This document shows positions 41,186 to 50,794 of a stretch of 64,000 nt of DNA, piece by piece; position 1 is the stretch's first letter; every line of letters begins with the position of its first letter. Position numbers and translations under genes: made by a program. Below the pieces are notes generated by a model, which was not told where the DNA came from, ran no database searches, and saw only the letters and a program-made list of their open reading frames with translations. This stretch comes from Polaribacter sejongensis (GTDB lineage: Bacteria > Bacteroidota > Bacteroidia > Flavobacteriales > Flavobacteriaceae), in assembly GCF_038024065.1 (NCBI RefSeq), contig NZ_CP150667.1, positions 2,053,501 to 2,117,500 on the forward strand. The letters are read 5' to 3'.

Positions 41186-43717
41186 ATGAAATTACTTTCT
41201 GCATCAATAATGTTAACAGCATTATTTTTTACTTTTAGTGCTAAGGCACAAACTGAAATAGATAGTTTATCGACAGTAAAAATAGACACTACCTCTATAA
41301 AAGATACATCCTTTGAAAAAGGGAAAGAATACACGCTAGGGGGCATAAGTGTAACCGGTTTAAAAAAGTTTAGTGAAGAAACTGTTAGGGTTTTTACAGG
41401 CTTAAGAAATGGGCAACCTATTAAATTACCCGGAGACAAACTTACAAGTGCCATTAAAAAGCTATACGAAAGTAAGCAGTTTAGTAATGTAGATGTTTAC
41501 CTAGCAAGATTAGATGGTAGCACAGTTTACCTACAATTTGATGTCTTAGAATTACCTCAGTTAAACAATATAACAATTGCAGGTATTAAAAAAGGAAAAG
41601 CAAAAGAACTTAAAAAAGATGCTGAATTAAAAAAAGGAGCAATGGTTACTGATAACCTTATTGTTACTACTAAAAATTACTTCACAAAAAAATATACAGA
41701 TAAAGGTTTCCTAAAAACAAAAGTTAATTTAGATGTTAAAAAAGATACATCAGATATTAACATTGTTAACATGGCTATTTTTATTGATAAAGGCAAAAAA
41801 ATTAAAATTAAAGACATTAATTTTGTAGGAAATAAAGCGCTTTCTGATAAGAAACTTAAAAAAGCGATGAAAAACACCAAAGAAAAACTTCTTGGTCGTT
41901 TTTGGAAAGGATCTAAATATATAGAAGAAGACTTTCAGGAAGATTTAGAAAGTATTTTAGATAAATATAGTAGATTAGGATACAGAGATGCACGTATTCT
42001 TAGTGATAAAATTAGTTGGAATGATGACAACACCATCGATATTGATTTAGAATTAGAAGAAGGAAGACAATATAGATTTGCAGAAATTTTATTTGTTGGT
42101 AATAAAGAATACACTGCAGAACAACTTCAATTATATTTAAAAATTGAAAAAGGAGACGTATATAATGGTGCTGTTTTAGAAGAGCGAGTTAAAGGTGATG
42201 GTAGTCCAACATCTCAAGATATTTCTACTTTATACCAAGATAACGGTTTTTTATTCTCTTCTGTGAATGCTGTAGAAACTAAAGTTAAAAATGATTCTAT
42301 TACAGTAGAGATTAGAATTAGAGAAGATGAAAAAGCTCGTATTAAAAAAGTAACTGTTTCTGGTAACGACAAAACGAATGACCATGTTTTATTTAGAGAA
42401 CTACGCGTAAAACCGGGAGACTTATTTAGTAGAAGTGCTATTATTAGATCTATTAGAGAAATTGGTCAATTAGGTTTCTTTGACTCTAATGTTTCGCCAG
42501 ATGTAATACCAGATTATCAAAATAAAACAGCAGATATAGACTTTTCTGTTGTAGAAAAAGGTGGTAGTCAAATAGAATTACAAGGTGGTTATGGTGGTGG
42601 TTCTTTTATAGGAACTTTAGGTTTATCATTCAACAACTTTTCTATAAGAAACATTTTTAACAAGGAGGCTTACAAGCCTTTACCAATGGGAGATGGTCAA
42701 ACACTATCTTTAAGATTACAAACGAGTAGAACATACAATACATATAGTTTTTCTTTTACAGAACCATGGTTAGGTGGTAAAAAACCAAAATCATTATCTT
42801 TTTCTGTATATTCTTCTAATCAATATCAATTAGATTATACTACTTATGATGTAGATAAAAGTAAAAGCTTAGGTATTATTGGAGCTTCTGTAGGATTAGG
42901 ACAGCGTTTAAAATGGCCAGATGATTTTTTCCAATTATCACAATCTATCAGTTACCAAGCTTTAAAATCTAACAACTATAACTTTGGTTTAGCAGGTTTA
43001 AACTTAAACAATGGTACTTTAAACAACCTTTCTTACAATATTTCTTTATCAAGAAACTCTGCAGGACCAAGTTTAATATTCCCTACATACGGATCTGAGT
43101 TTACGGTTGGAGCAAAAGCAACATTCCCTTATTCTTTATTGAATAATAAAGATTATAATGACAGTAGTTTAGATGCTGTAGACAAATACAAATGGTTAGA
43201 GTACTATAAATTAAATTTTAAAGGAAAATGGTACACTGCATTTACAGACAAATTGGTATTAATGACCAATGCAGAAGCAGGTTATTTAGGTTCTTATAAT
43301 AGTGATTTAGGAGCAACACCTGTAGAGCGTTATTTTGTTGGTGGAGATGGTATTGCTGCTTACCAATTAGATGGTAGAGAGACAGTAGGTTTAAGAGGAT
43401 ATGAAAACAGTGGACTTTCATCTAACTATGGTGGAACCATTTATAATAAATTTCAATTAGAATTACGTTATTCAATTACAGATGCACCTTCTGCATCTAT
43501 TTATACACTTGGGTTCTTAGAAGCTGGTAATTCTTATGATGATTTCGATGAGTTTAACCCATTTGATTTAAAACGTTCAGCTGGTGTTGGGGTAAGAATA
43601 TTTATGCCTGCATTTGGTTTATTAGGAATTGATTTTGCACATGGATTTGATCCATTACCTTTACAGAGTGAAAAATCTGGTTGGCAAACACACTTTATAA
43701 TTGGAAAACAATTCTAA
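41186..43717 (+). CDS. bamA: Outer membrane assembly factor BamA
   Basis: An 843-residue Omp85 protein from the ATG at 41186; the frame opens earlier at a TTG inside uppS. Signal peptide to about residue 22 (FSAKA-Q). Five POTRA-like repeats (ISVTGLKKFSEETV; FSNVDVYLARLDGSTVYLQFDV; IKDINFVGNKALSDKKLK; RFAEILFVGNKEYT; IKKVTVSGNDKTNDHVL) fill about 35-430; a 16-strand beta barrel follows to the terminal FIIGKQF. The VGLRGYEN motif in the barrel is the L6 type VRGF-like loop. It folds barrels into the outer membrane. Chaperone OmpH genes follow. Confidence 0.95.
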   Translation: MKLLSASIMLTALFFTFSAKAQTEIDSLSTVKIDTTSIKDTSFEKGKEYTLGGISVTGLKKFSEETVRVFTGLRNGQPIKLPGDKLTSAIKKLYESKQFSNVDVYLARLDGSTVYLQFDVLELPQLNNITIAGIKKGKAKELKKDAELKKGAMVTDNLIVTTKNYFTKKYTDKGFLKTKVNLDVKKDTSDINIVNMAIFIDKGKKIKIKDINFVGNKALSDKKLKKAMKNTKEKLLGRFWKGSKYIEEDFQEDLESILDKYSRLGYRDARILSDKISWNDDNTIDIDLELEEGRQYRFAEILFVGNKEYTAEQLQLYLKIEKGDVYNGAVLEERVKGDGSPTSQDISTLYQDNGFLFSSVNAVETKVKNDSITVEIRIREDEKARIKKVTVSGNDKTNDHVLFRELRVKPGDLFSRSAIIRSIREIGQLGFFDSNVSPDVIPDYQNKTADIDFSVVEKGGSQIELQGGYGGGSFIGTLGLSFNNFSIRNIFNKEAYKPLPMGDGQTLSLRLQTSRTYNTYSFSFTEPWLGGKKPKSLSFSVYSSNQYQLDYTTYDVDKSKSLGIIGASVGLGQRLKWPDDFFQLSQSISYQALKSNNYNFGLAGLNLNNGTLNNLSYNISLSRNSAGPSLIFPTYGSEFTVGAKATFPYSLLNNKDYNDSSLDAVDKYKWLEYYKLNFKGKWYTAFTDKLVLMTNAEAGYLGSYNSDLGATPVERYFVGGDGIAAYQLDGRETVGLRGYENSGLSSNYGGTIYNKFQLELRYSITDAPSASIYTLGFLEAGNSYDDFDEFNPFDLKRSAGVGVRIFMPAFGLLGIDFAHGFDPLPLQSEKSGWQTHFIIGKQF

Positions 43718-43781
43718 AAAAACTGCAGCATTGTAAAGGAAAAGTTTTTTTGGCACGGTTTTTTCTAAATACATAATACAA

Positions 43782-44561
43782 ATGAAAAAAATATTTTTAG
43801 TAATCGTTCTTTTACTTAGTGTTACTTTTTCTTGGTCTCAAAGGGGTCAATCAATTGCCTATATAGATATGGAGTATATTCTAGAAAATGTTCCAGAATA
43901 TCTAGATGCGCAAAACACGTTGGATGCTAAAGTTGCAAAATGGAGAAAAAAACTAGATGAACAAGCTAGACATATAGAAATCTTAAAAACAGACTTAGCA
44001 AATGAAAAAGCAATTCTAACAAAAGATTTAATTGAAGAGAAAGAAGAAGAAATTAGTTTAAAACAAGTAGAATTAAGAAGACTTGAATCTTTGTACTTTG
44101 GACCAAATGGAGATATGTTTTCTGTAAGAAAACAATTGGTTAAGCCAATTCAAGATCAAGTTTACAATGCAATACAAAGTATTTCTTTAAGAAAAAATTA
44201 TGACTTTGTTTTTGATAAATCTACTGACTTGGTGATGCTATATTCAAATAAAAAATACGATATTAGCGACCTTGTTTTAGCAACTATAGATCGTAGCAGA
44301 TTAATTGCTGAAAAAGGAAAACAAAGAGAAGAGAGAAACCTAGCTCCTAAAAACGAGTTAACAGATAGACAAAAAGAAGCTCTCGCAAAAAAAGAACAAG
44401 CACAAGCAAAGAGAATTGCTGATGTTGAAGCAAAAAAGAAGTTAATCGCAGAAAAAAGAGAAAAACTTTTAAAAGAGCGAGAAGAAAAGAGAGAATTGTT
44501 AAGAGCTAAGAAAGAAGCTTTAAGAAAGAAAAAAGAAGAACAAAAAGAAGAACAAGAATAA
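43782..44561 (+). CDS. OmpH/Skp-family chaperone with long charged tail
   Basis: A 259-residue protein. Signal peptide to about residue 20 (TFSWS-Q), then the Skp pattern SIAYIDMEYILENVPEY, a long coiled coil (about 45-100), and FVFDKSTDLVMLYSNKKYDISDLV. The last 85 residues (about 175-259) are a Lys/Glu/Arg-rich helix. Skp proteins carry unfolded barrels across the periplasm. The charged tail is longer than in ordinary OmpH and is absent from the next gene. It follows bamA by 64 bp. Confidence 0.88.
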   Translation: MKKIFLVIVLLLSVTFSWSQRGQSIAYIDMEYILENVPEYLDAQNTLDAKVAKWRKKLDEQARHIEILKTDLANEKAILTKDLIEEKEEEISLKQVELRRLESLYFGPNGDMFSVRKQLVKPIQDQVYNAIQSISLRKNYDFVFDKSTDLVMLYSNKKYDISDLVLATIDRSRLIAEKGKQREERNLAPKNELTDRQKEALAKKEQAQAKRIADVEAKKKLIAEKREKLLKEREEKRELLRAKKEALRKKKEEQKEEQE

Positions 44562-44580
44562 TAATTAAATTAAAACAAGA

Positions 44581-45087
44581 ATGAAAAATTTAAAATCGTT
44601 ACTATTAATCGCTGTATTTACTTTAGGACTAGCAGGTGTTGCAAATGCACAAAAAATAGGTCATATAGACTTTGAAAAATTAGTTGCTGAAATGCCTCAG
44701 ACTAAAACTCTAAAATTAGATATGGAGAAGCTTGGTAAAACGTACCAAGATGAGATTACAGGAATGGAAAAGAAAATTGAAGCTACTAGACAAAAGTATG
44801 TTGCAGAGTCTAAAGGACAAACCAACGAAACTAATGATACAAGAGCTCAAGAATTACAACAAGAAGCTGCAAAAATTGAGCAAGCAAGAAGATTTGCTTA
44901 CCAAGATATGCAGAAAAAACAAAATGAAGGTTTACAACCAATCATAGAAAAAGCACAAACTGCTATCGATGCTGTAGCTGCTTCTAAAGGTGTAGTATAT
45001 GTTTTAGATGCTTCTGTTGGTAAAGGTTTATTAGTTAAAAAAGGTGAAGACTTATTTAACGACGTAAAAGCTAAATTAGGTTTTTAA
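44581..45087 (+). CDS. OmpH/Skp-family periplasmic chaperone
   Basis: A 168-residue standard Skp-type protein with a signal peptide ending GVANA-Q, IGHIDFEKLVAEMPQ, a central coiled coil (about residues 45-115) and the C-terminal YVLDASVGKGLLV. It is the second of two OmpH genes in a row, 19 bp after the first, and is followed by a terminator. It probably holds unfolded outer-membrane proteins for BamA. Confidence 0.92.
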   Translation: MKNLKSLLLIAVFTLGLAGVANAQKIGHIDFEKLVAEMPQTKTLKLDMEKLGKTYQDEITGMEKKIEATRQKYVAESKGQTNETNDTRAQELQQEAAKIEQARRFAYQDMQKKQNEGLQPIIEKAQTAIDAVAASKGVVYVLDASVGKGLLVKKGEDLFNDVKAKLGF

Positions 45088-45111
45088 TAAATCTACTTAA
45101 TATTACAAATT

Positions 45112-45142
45112 AAAACCTACTGAAATTCAGTAGGTTTTTTTA
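45112..45142 (+). terminator. Terminator of the bamA-ompH operon
   Basis: AAAACCTACTG-AAATT-CAGTAGGTTTT, an 11-bp stem then a T run; 25 bp past the OmpH stop and 13 bp before murI. Confidence 0.88.
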
Positions 45143-45154
45143 TTTTTACAGAAC

Positions 45155-45952
45155 ATGGTAAAACCTAATAAATTTCCTATTGGCATATTCGACTCTGGTG
45201 TAGGCGGCACTTCCATTTGGAAAGAAATTAACGCACTTTTACCACAAGAGAATACTATTTATTTATCAGATAGTAAAAACGCTCCTTATGGCGATAAAAG
45301 CAAACAAGAGATTATTGATTTATCGATTAAAAACACCGAGTTTTTACTAAAACAAAATTGTAAAATTATAATTGTAGCCTGTAACACTGCAACTACAAAC
45401 GCCATAAAAGTTTTAAGAGAAAAATACGATATTCCATTTATAGGAATAGAGCCAGCTATTAAAACTGCTGCTTTGCAAACAAAAACCAATACCATTGGCA
45501 TACTTGCTACAAAAGGGACTTTAAATAGTGAGTTGTTTGAGCAAACATCACATTCCATCAACCAAAAAATTATACGCAAAGAAATAATAGGAACTGGTTT
45601 AGTAGAGCTTATAGAAGATGGTAAACTGCACTCTAAGGAGATGACAGCATTATTATCAGCCTATGTTAATCCTTTAATGGAAGAGAACGTAGATTGCTTA
45701 GTTTTAGGTTGCACACACTACCCTTACTTAATTCCACAAATAAGAAAATTGGTTGGAAATAAAATTCAAATTATAGATTCTGGTCAAGCCGTAGCAAGAC
45801 AAACCAAAAATATTTTAGAAAAACATTTACTAATAAATAAGAATAAAGAAAAAGGTGTACATCAATTTTTTATCAACAAAGAAAAAAATGTATTAGAAAT
45901 GTTAGTTTCTGATAAAAGCAATACAAGAATAGTTACTGAAAAAGATTTTTAG
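45155..45952 (+). CDS. murI: Glutamate racemase
   Basis: A 265-residue racemase. GIFDSGVGGTSIWKEI near residue 10 has the first conserved Asp; ACNTAT near 72 and GCTHYPYLIP near 184 supply the two catalytic cysteines. It makes D-glutamate for peptidoglycan. It follows the terminator of the bamA-ompH operon and is the last gene of the envelope cluster. Its stop overlaps the 3' end of the convergent porP gene by 4 bp. Confidence 0.95.
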   Translation: MVKPNKFPIGIFDSGVGGTSIWKEINALLPQENTIYLSDSKNAPYGDKSKQEIIDLSIKNTEFLLKQNCKIIIVACNTATTNAIKVLREKYDIPFIGIEPAIKTAALQTKTNTIGILATKGTLNSELFEQTSHSINQKIIRKEIIGTGLVELIEDGKLHSKEMTALLSAYVNPLMEENVDCLVLGCTHYPYLIPQIRKLVGNKIQIIDSGQAVARQTKNILEKHLLINKNKEKGVHQFFINKEKNVLEMLVSDKSNTRIVTEKDF

Positions 45953-46935
45953 AAACCGATAAATGAATTATTAATATTAGGCATACTACGCCAATTTTTA
46001 TCTTGCGTCCATAAGTTAATCCCTAAAGTTAATTGATGAAATCCTGTTTTTGTTAAAACTACATCTCCTATTTGGTTTGTATAGGTATAAGAAAACATAA
46101 CGTTTTTATAGTTTAAACCAACTATTGGAGATACAAATTGGGAGTTCTCAACAGCATCGGCATCAAAACTTCTTCTATAAGACAAAGCTAACCATAATTG
46201 ATAGTTGTTAAGCGTTTTATATCCTTTTAAATTAAAATCTGCAATTTTCTGTCCTGTATTTTCCTTTACTTGAAGCATAAAGGAAGGTTCTAATTGAAAA
46301 TAATAATTTTCATCATAATAATATCCAGCAGAAAAAACATAATTCCTTAAATTTAAAGGTTCTGAAACATTTAAATTATTTTTAGCTGTTAATAATAAAT
46401 TCTTTACTGTAAAATAAGATGAAAAACCTCCTCTATGGTAAGCAGCACTAAAATCTGAATTATAATAACTACTAGTTTCTATTGTTTGACTGATAGATGG
46501 ATCTCCAGTAAAACTACTTTGATCGGATTGATTTTGAACAAATGTAAAAGACAACCCGAAAGATAATTGCTCAAAATAATTACCATTATCATTTAAAGGT
46601 AAATGATACGCATACGTACCTTGAATTCCTTTTTGAGAGTGATATCCATTTTTATCATTAAACAAAACTACACCAAAAGCTGCATTTGTTTCAGCGCCAA
46701 ATCTAGAATGGAAACTTATAGTTTGCAAAGCAGGTGCATCTGGTATACCAGACCATTGCTGTCTTGCTGTAAAACGTAATTTACTAGAATTACCAATACC
46801 TGCAGCAGATGGGTGCACCAAATACACGTTATCAGATAAATAATCTTGATAAATCGGTAATGTTTCTTGTGCGTAATTTTTTAAAGAAAAAAACAAAACA
46901 CATAGTAAACAATATTTTACGTAATTTAATTTCAT
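45949..46935 (-). CDS. PorP/SprF-family type IX secretion membrane protein
   Basis: A 328-residue protein from the ATG at 46935 (a longer frame from 46989 would put 18 residues before the signal peptide). Signal peptide to about residue 22 (LKNYA-Q), then PIYQDYLSDNVYLVHPSAAGIGNSSKLRFTARQQW, the typical PorP/SprF opening, and barrel strands with TISFHSRFGAETNAAFGVVLF and a final GINLW. This family makes outer-membrane barrels used in type IX secretion and gliding. In many genomes it sits beside a large surface protein; none is here. Confidence 0.88.
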   Translation of the reverse strand: MKLNYVKYCLLCVLFFSLKNYAQETLPIYQDYLSDNVYLVHPSAAGIGNSSKLRFTARQQWSGIPDAPALQTISFHSRFGAETNAAFGVVLFNDKNGYHSQKGIQGTYAYHLPLNDNGNYFEQLSFGLSFTFVQNQSDQSSFTGDPSISQTIETSSYYNSDFSAAYHRGGFSSYFTVKNLLLTAKNNLNVSEPLNLRNYVFSAGYYYDENYYFQLEPSFMLQVKENTGQKIADFNLKGYKTLNNYQLWLALSYRRSFDADAVENSQFVSPIVGLNYKNVMFSYTYTNQIGDVVLTKTGFHQLTLGINLWTQDKNWRSMPNINNSFIGF

Positions 46936-46959
46936 TAAAGAAAAAGTATTATAAGATAT

Positions 46960-46967
46960 CAAATATA
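46960..46967 (-). promoter_or_regulatory. -7 element of porP
   Basis: TATATTTG on the minus strand; start predicted near 46955, about 20 nt before the ATG at 46935. A TTG lies 26 nt upstream, farther than usual. Confidence 0.45.
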
Positions 46968-47090
46968 TTCTTTTTCTTATAGAAAACACTTTTCAAGTTA
47001 AAAATTTTGTACAATTAGTTGTATACATTTCATCTAACAGGCTAAATATATGATTAATACAGAAAATTTAAAGAGAAAGAATAAAAACAG

Positions 47091-47789
47091 TTAATGACAA
47101 ATTTCATTCGCATTAATAACATCTATAACCGGAGCAGGAGAAACATAAGGAATTCCAAGACCTAGTCCTCTTAAAACAAATAAAACCCCAATAAATACAA
47201 CCACAACGGGTATTGCTTTTTGAATTTTTTTTCTAAGAGTACCTTTGGTAAAGTTGCCCAGGTAAACGACAGAAGTCATTAAAGGAATAGTACCCAAACC
47301 AAATAAAAACATGTATAAACTTCCTGAAAAAGCATTTGTAGTAGCTAAAGCTCCAAAAACAGCCATATAGACCAAACCACAAGGTAAAAATCCATTTAAA
47401 AAACCGATGGTAAAAAAAGTGTCATTTCTCTTCTTTTTCAACTCTTTGCCTAATGCATTCTTTACTTTAAAAATAACTTTATTGATGCCCTTAGAAAAAT
47501 TTATTTTTGAAAAAAATCTAGGAAAAATCACCATCAAAATCATACTGACACCAACAATTATAGATAGTTGCTGTTGAAATCCGAAGAAATAAAACCCCTT
47601 ACCTAAAAACCCAAATAATAAACCGATAAGACTATAACTAAATAACCGACCAAAATGATAGCTTAAAATTTGGAGAAAACCTTTAGTTTTATTTTGTCTA
47701 TCAATTGGCAACATAAAGGCAATAGGTCCGCACATACCAACACAGTGGAAACTACCTAATAACCCAAATAATATTGCCGATAAAAACAT
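47091..47789 (-). CDS. TauE/SafE-type membrane protein of the cbb3 cluster
   Basis: A 232-residue protein with six hydrophobic segments. The first, LLGSFHCVGMCGPIAFML, has the HCxGMCGP motif of UreH/DsbD-like sulfite exporter-type proteins that appear in cytochrome oxidase clusters and may handle copper or thiols. It is the last gene of the oxidase operon; its ATG overlaps the ccoH stop by one base. Its assembly role is inferred from position. Confidence 0.82.
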   Translation of the reverse strand: MFLSAILFGLLGSFHCVGMCGPIAFMLPIDRQNKTKGFLQILSYHFGRLFSYSLIGLLFGFLGKGFYFFGFQQQLSIIVGVSMILMVIFPRFFSKINFSKGINKVIFKVKNALGKELKKKRNDTFFTIGFLNGFLPCGLVYMAVFGALATTNAFSGSLYMFLFGLGTIPLMTSVVYLGNFTKGTLRKKIQKAIPVVVVFIGVLFVLRGLGLGIPYVSPAPVIDVINANEICH

Positions 47790-48235
47790 TAATACTGTAT
47801 TTCTCTTTTAATTAAGTATTCTTTATCCTTATATTTGAAGGCTAAATTAATGTTCCAACGACCATCTAATAAACGTTTCTCAGGCACGAGCAAATATGTA
47901 TTAGAGATTGAAATAGGTATTTCAAAATCTAATTGTTTATTAGACGGTCTATATAGGAACACTTTTCCTGTAATTTCATTTGGAGATAACTCTTTAGGAA
48001 ATTCTATTTTTAAACCTTCTACTGTTCTTTGAATAGTTACTTTATCTTTATACTTGGCGCCATTTTGCTCTGCATTAATTTCACCTTGAAAATGTACTTC
48101 TTGTTGATAATAATTTTCTGTAACTAAATCGTAACTATAAGATTTATCTGTACTCATAGTAATAACCATGTATAAAATAAAACTCATAAAAGCGACTATT
48201 GCAATAGTAATTCCTGTTCCCCAATTAAATTTCAT
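47789..48235 (-). CDS. ccoH: FixH/CcoH-family protein
   Basis: A 148-residue protein with a single N-terminal membrane helix (about residues 6-26) and a beta-rich periplasmic part (YSYDLVTENYYQQEVHFQGEINAEQNGA ... GRWNINLAFKYKDKEYLIKREI), the FixH pattern. CcoH helps to assemble cbb3 oxidase. It starts 8 bp after ccoG and overlaps the TauE/SafE gene start by one base. Confidence 0.85.
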   Translation of the reverse strand: MKFNWGTGITIAIVAFMSFILYMVITMSTDKSYSYDLVTENYYQQEVHFQGEINAEQNGAKYKDKVTIQRTVEGLKIEFPKELSPNEITGKVFLYRPSNKQLDFEIPISISNTYLLVPEKRLLDGRWNINLAFKYKDKEYLIKREIQY

Positions 48236-48243
48236 AATGTTGT

Positions 48244-49665
48244 TTATTTGTAACTTCTAGGTCCTAAAAAGTTGGTTATGGTAGTTTCAATTAATTCGTC
48301 GCCACTATAAACACCTATTTCTAACTTAATTTTATCTTTTTTTAATGCTGATGAATTTATTTCTATAAATAAAGTTCCTTCGGCTAAACCTTGTTTAGGA
48401 ATACTAAAATCTTGATTGGTTACTAATTTTATAGTTCCTTTTTGAGACATTAGTTTATAGCTAACGTCATTTATATCTTTGGTTGTTTTATTTATCACCT
48501 TAAAAGTATACACATTACTAATAATGTTATTTTCTTTATGTTGATACAATTGCCCTGGTAACCTTAAAATAGTTGCTTCAACATCATTTCTTAAAAACAA
48601 CATTCCTATTAAAACTCCTACTAAAATAAATAAGACTGCAGAATACCCTTTAATTCTTGCATTTAGTTTAAAAGGTTTCTTCTTCTCGATATTTTCTTCG
48701 CTTTCGTATCGTATTAATCCTTTTGGTAAACCAACACTTTCCATCATGTGATCACATTCATCAATACAAGCAGTACAATTTACACACTCTAATTGTGTAC
48801 CGTTTCTAATATCTATCCCGGTAGGGCAAACAACAACACATTGTTTACAATCTATACAATCTCCTTTACCAATAGCCTCTCTATCTTCGTTTTTCTTAAA
48901 CTTAGATCTTCCTGCCTCTCGTTCACCTCGTTTATGATCGTATGCTACGTTAATGGTTTTGTTATCTAATAAAACTCCTTGCAGTCTACCATACGGACAA
49001 GCAATAATACAAACCTGCTCTCTAAACCATGCAAAAATAAAATAGAAAACACACGTAAATATAATTAATGAAATTAGCGTACTTGTATTGTCTAAAGGAC
49101 TGCCAGTTATGTAAGTTATTAATGTGTCACCACCAATTAAATATGCTAGAAACACATTGGCAATCAGAAAAGAAATAACAAAGAAAATAAACCATTTTAA
49201 AAGTCTTTTTCTAATTTTATCAGCGTTCCAAGCTTGTTTATCTAAACGTATTTGCTTTCCTCTATCTCCATCAATCCAGTATTCTACTTTTCTAAAAACC
49301 ATTTCTAAAAAAATGGTTTGCGGACAAATCCATCCACAGAAAATACGACCAAAAATAACTGTAAATAGAATGATAAACACAACACCTACAATCATTGAAA
49401 TTACCAATAAGTAAAAGTCTTGTGGCCAAAAAGGAAATCCAAAAATATTAAATTTACGTTCTATAACATTAAAGAGCAAAAACTGATTCCCATTAATCTT
49501 TATAAAAGGAGCTGCTAAAAGAAATGCTAATAAAAAGTAACTTACGTAAGACCTGTATTTATAAAATTTTCCACTAGGCTTTTTAGGAAAAACCCAAGAA
49601 CGGTTACCAGATTTATCAATCGTACCAATACTATCTCTAAATTGTTCGTTTTTAGGAGTTTCCAT
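48244..49665 (-). CDS. ccoG: Cytochrome c oxidase accessory protein CcoG (FixG)
   Basis: A 473-residue membrane iron-sulphur protein. Five or so helices are interleaved with GRIFCGWICPQTIF near residue 110, CIIACPYGRLQG near 220, and the two 4Fe-4S cysteine runs CIDCKQCVVVCPTGID near 272 and CVNCTACIDECDHM near 292. The last 110 residues form an Ig-like periplasmic domain. CcoG takes part in copper reduction for oxidase assembly. It follows ccoP in the operon. Confidence 0.94.
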   Translation of the reverse strand: METPKNEQFRDSIGTIDKSGNRSWVFPKKPSGKFYKYRSYVSYFLLAFLLAAPFIKINGNQFLLFNVIERKFNIFGFPFWPQDFYLLVISMIVGVVFIILFTVIFGRIFCGWICPQTIFLEMVFRKVEYWIDGDRGKQIRLDKQAWNADKIRKRLLKWFIFFVISFLIANVFLAYLIGGDTLITYITGSPLDNTSTLISLIIFTCVFYFIFAWFREQVCIIACPYGRLQGVLLDNKTINVAYDHKRGEREAGRSKFKKNEDREAIGKGDCIDCKQCVVVCPTGIDIRNGTQLECVNCTACIDECDHMMESVGLPKGLIRYESEENIEKKKPFKLNARIKGYSAVLFILVGVLIGMLFLRNDVEATILRLPGQLYQHKENNIISNVYTFKVINKTTKDINDVSYKLMSQKGTIKLVTNQDFSIPKQGLAEGTLFIEINSSALKKDKIKLEIGVYSGDELIETTITNFLGPRSYK

Positions 49666-49693
49666 AAATCTACTAATTAACTTGTATTATCAG

Positions 49694-50611
49694 TTATTCT
49701 ACTTCTGTTTCTACAGGAGCTTCCTCTTCAGTTGAAGTTACCGTTACACCTTCTGCAACCCATTTATCTCCTTCAGGAGCTTTAGCATTTGCAGGTGTGG
49801 TACCTTGTAAAGAAATTACATAACTCGCAACTTTAGCAATATCATCTGCTTTTAAAGTTTTATTCCAAGCTATCATCCCTTTACCATCTCTACCTCCATT
49901 GGAAATAGTACTAAAAACATTTTTAATACCACCACCTAAAATCCAGAATTCATCTGTTAAGTTTGGTCCAATAGCTCCACCACCATCTGCAATATGACAA
50001 GATGCACAGTTCAATTTAAAAACGGCTTTACCTCTACCTAAATCTTTAGCATCGGTTAATAAAGTTACATTTTCTGCAGTTATAAAATCTGTTGCTGGTG
50101 CTGTAGATTTATATTCTTTTAAAGCAGCTTTCGCTTCTGCAACCGCTTTATCATATTCTACAATTTGATTATCGCCATCTAAGACTTCAAATCTTACTAA
50201 ATACACAATTGCAAAAACAATAGAAGCATAAAACATATACACCCACCAAGGAGGTAACGTATTGTCTAACTCTTGAATTCCATCATAGTTATGTTCTAAA
50301 ATTATTTCTTGCTCGTTATCAATATCTTTAGACTTTGTCCATGATTGTAATAGCTTTTTAATCCAAGCATTACTTTCTTCAGGAACAATACCTAATTTTT
50401 CATTTTTTAATTCTGTTGCTTTAGCAATGGCAATTACATTTACCATTTCCTTTAGTACAACAACTAAAACGAAACCAATAAGAGCGATCCAAACTAAAGG
50501 ATTCTCATAAATATCAAATGGGTTTTCGTACACCATAAACGACTTTGCAAGCGCTAAAAATGTAACAATGACAAAGATTATATAGATTGTAGATTGAAAA
50601 TATTTTTTCAT
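49694..50611 (-). CDS. ccoP: cbb3 oxidase subunit CcoP with a single c-type heme
   Basis: A 305-residue subunit. Residues 8-28 and 38-62 are membrane helices; the canonical FixP start, LPPWWVYMFYASIVFAIVYLV, comes only at about 119-139, so the protein has an N-terminal extension. One heme motif, CASCH (C202, C205, H206), is seen in a single cytochrome c domain; classical CcoP has two. The C-terminal tail is Thr/Glu-rich. It passes electrons to the CcoNO core. Neighbours are ccoQ (upstream) and ccoG. Confidence 0.9.
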   Translation of the reverse strand: MKKYFQSTIYIIFVIVTFLALAKSFMVYENPFDIYENPLVWIALIGFVLVVVLKEMVNVIAIAKATELKNEKLGIVPEESNAWIKKLLQSWTKSKDIDNEQEIILEHNYDGIQELDNTLPPWWVYMFYASIVFAIVYLVRFEVLDGDNQIVEYDKAVAEAKAALKEYKSTAPATDFITAENVTLLTDAKDLGRGKAVFKLNCASCHIADGGGAIGPNLTDEFWILGGGIKNVFSTISNGGRDGKGMIAWNKTLKADDIAKVASYVISLQGTTPANAKAPEGDKWVAEGVTVTSTEEEAPVETEVE

Positions 50612-50622
50612 TTTTTTTCGTT

Positions 50623-50790
50623 TTAGTTCTCTAATGGTAAATTACTTACCTTATTTATATATTCTTTTTTCGCTGTAAATACCCACAAGAATAAGGCAAC
50701 AAAAAAAGTAAAAAATATGATTAATGATATTAAAGGATAAATTTCGATTCCTAAAATACTCTCCATGTGACCTTTTACAAATTTTAACAT
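50623..50790 (-). CDS. ccoQ: CcoQ-like small membrane subunit of cbb3 oxidase
   Basis: A 55-residue protein read by eye in the gap between ccoNO and ccoP. It has a single hydrophobic helix (about residues 20-38, PLISLIIFFTFFVALFLWVF) followed by TAKKEYINKV, the FixQ/CcoQ pattern. The frame starts ATG at 50790, 4 bp after the ccoNO stop, and ends TAA 11 bp before the ccoP start, so it is surely part of the operon. CcoQ stabilises CcoP in the complex. Confidence 0.85.
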   Translation of the reverse strand: MLKFVKGHMESILGIEIYPLISLIIFFTFFVALFLWVFTAKKEYINKVSNLPLEN

Positions 50791-50794
50791 CGTC

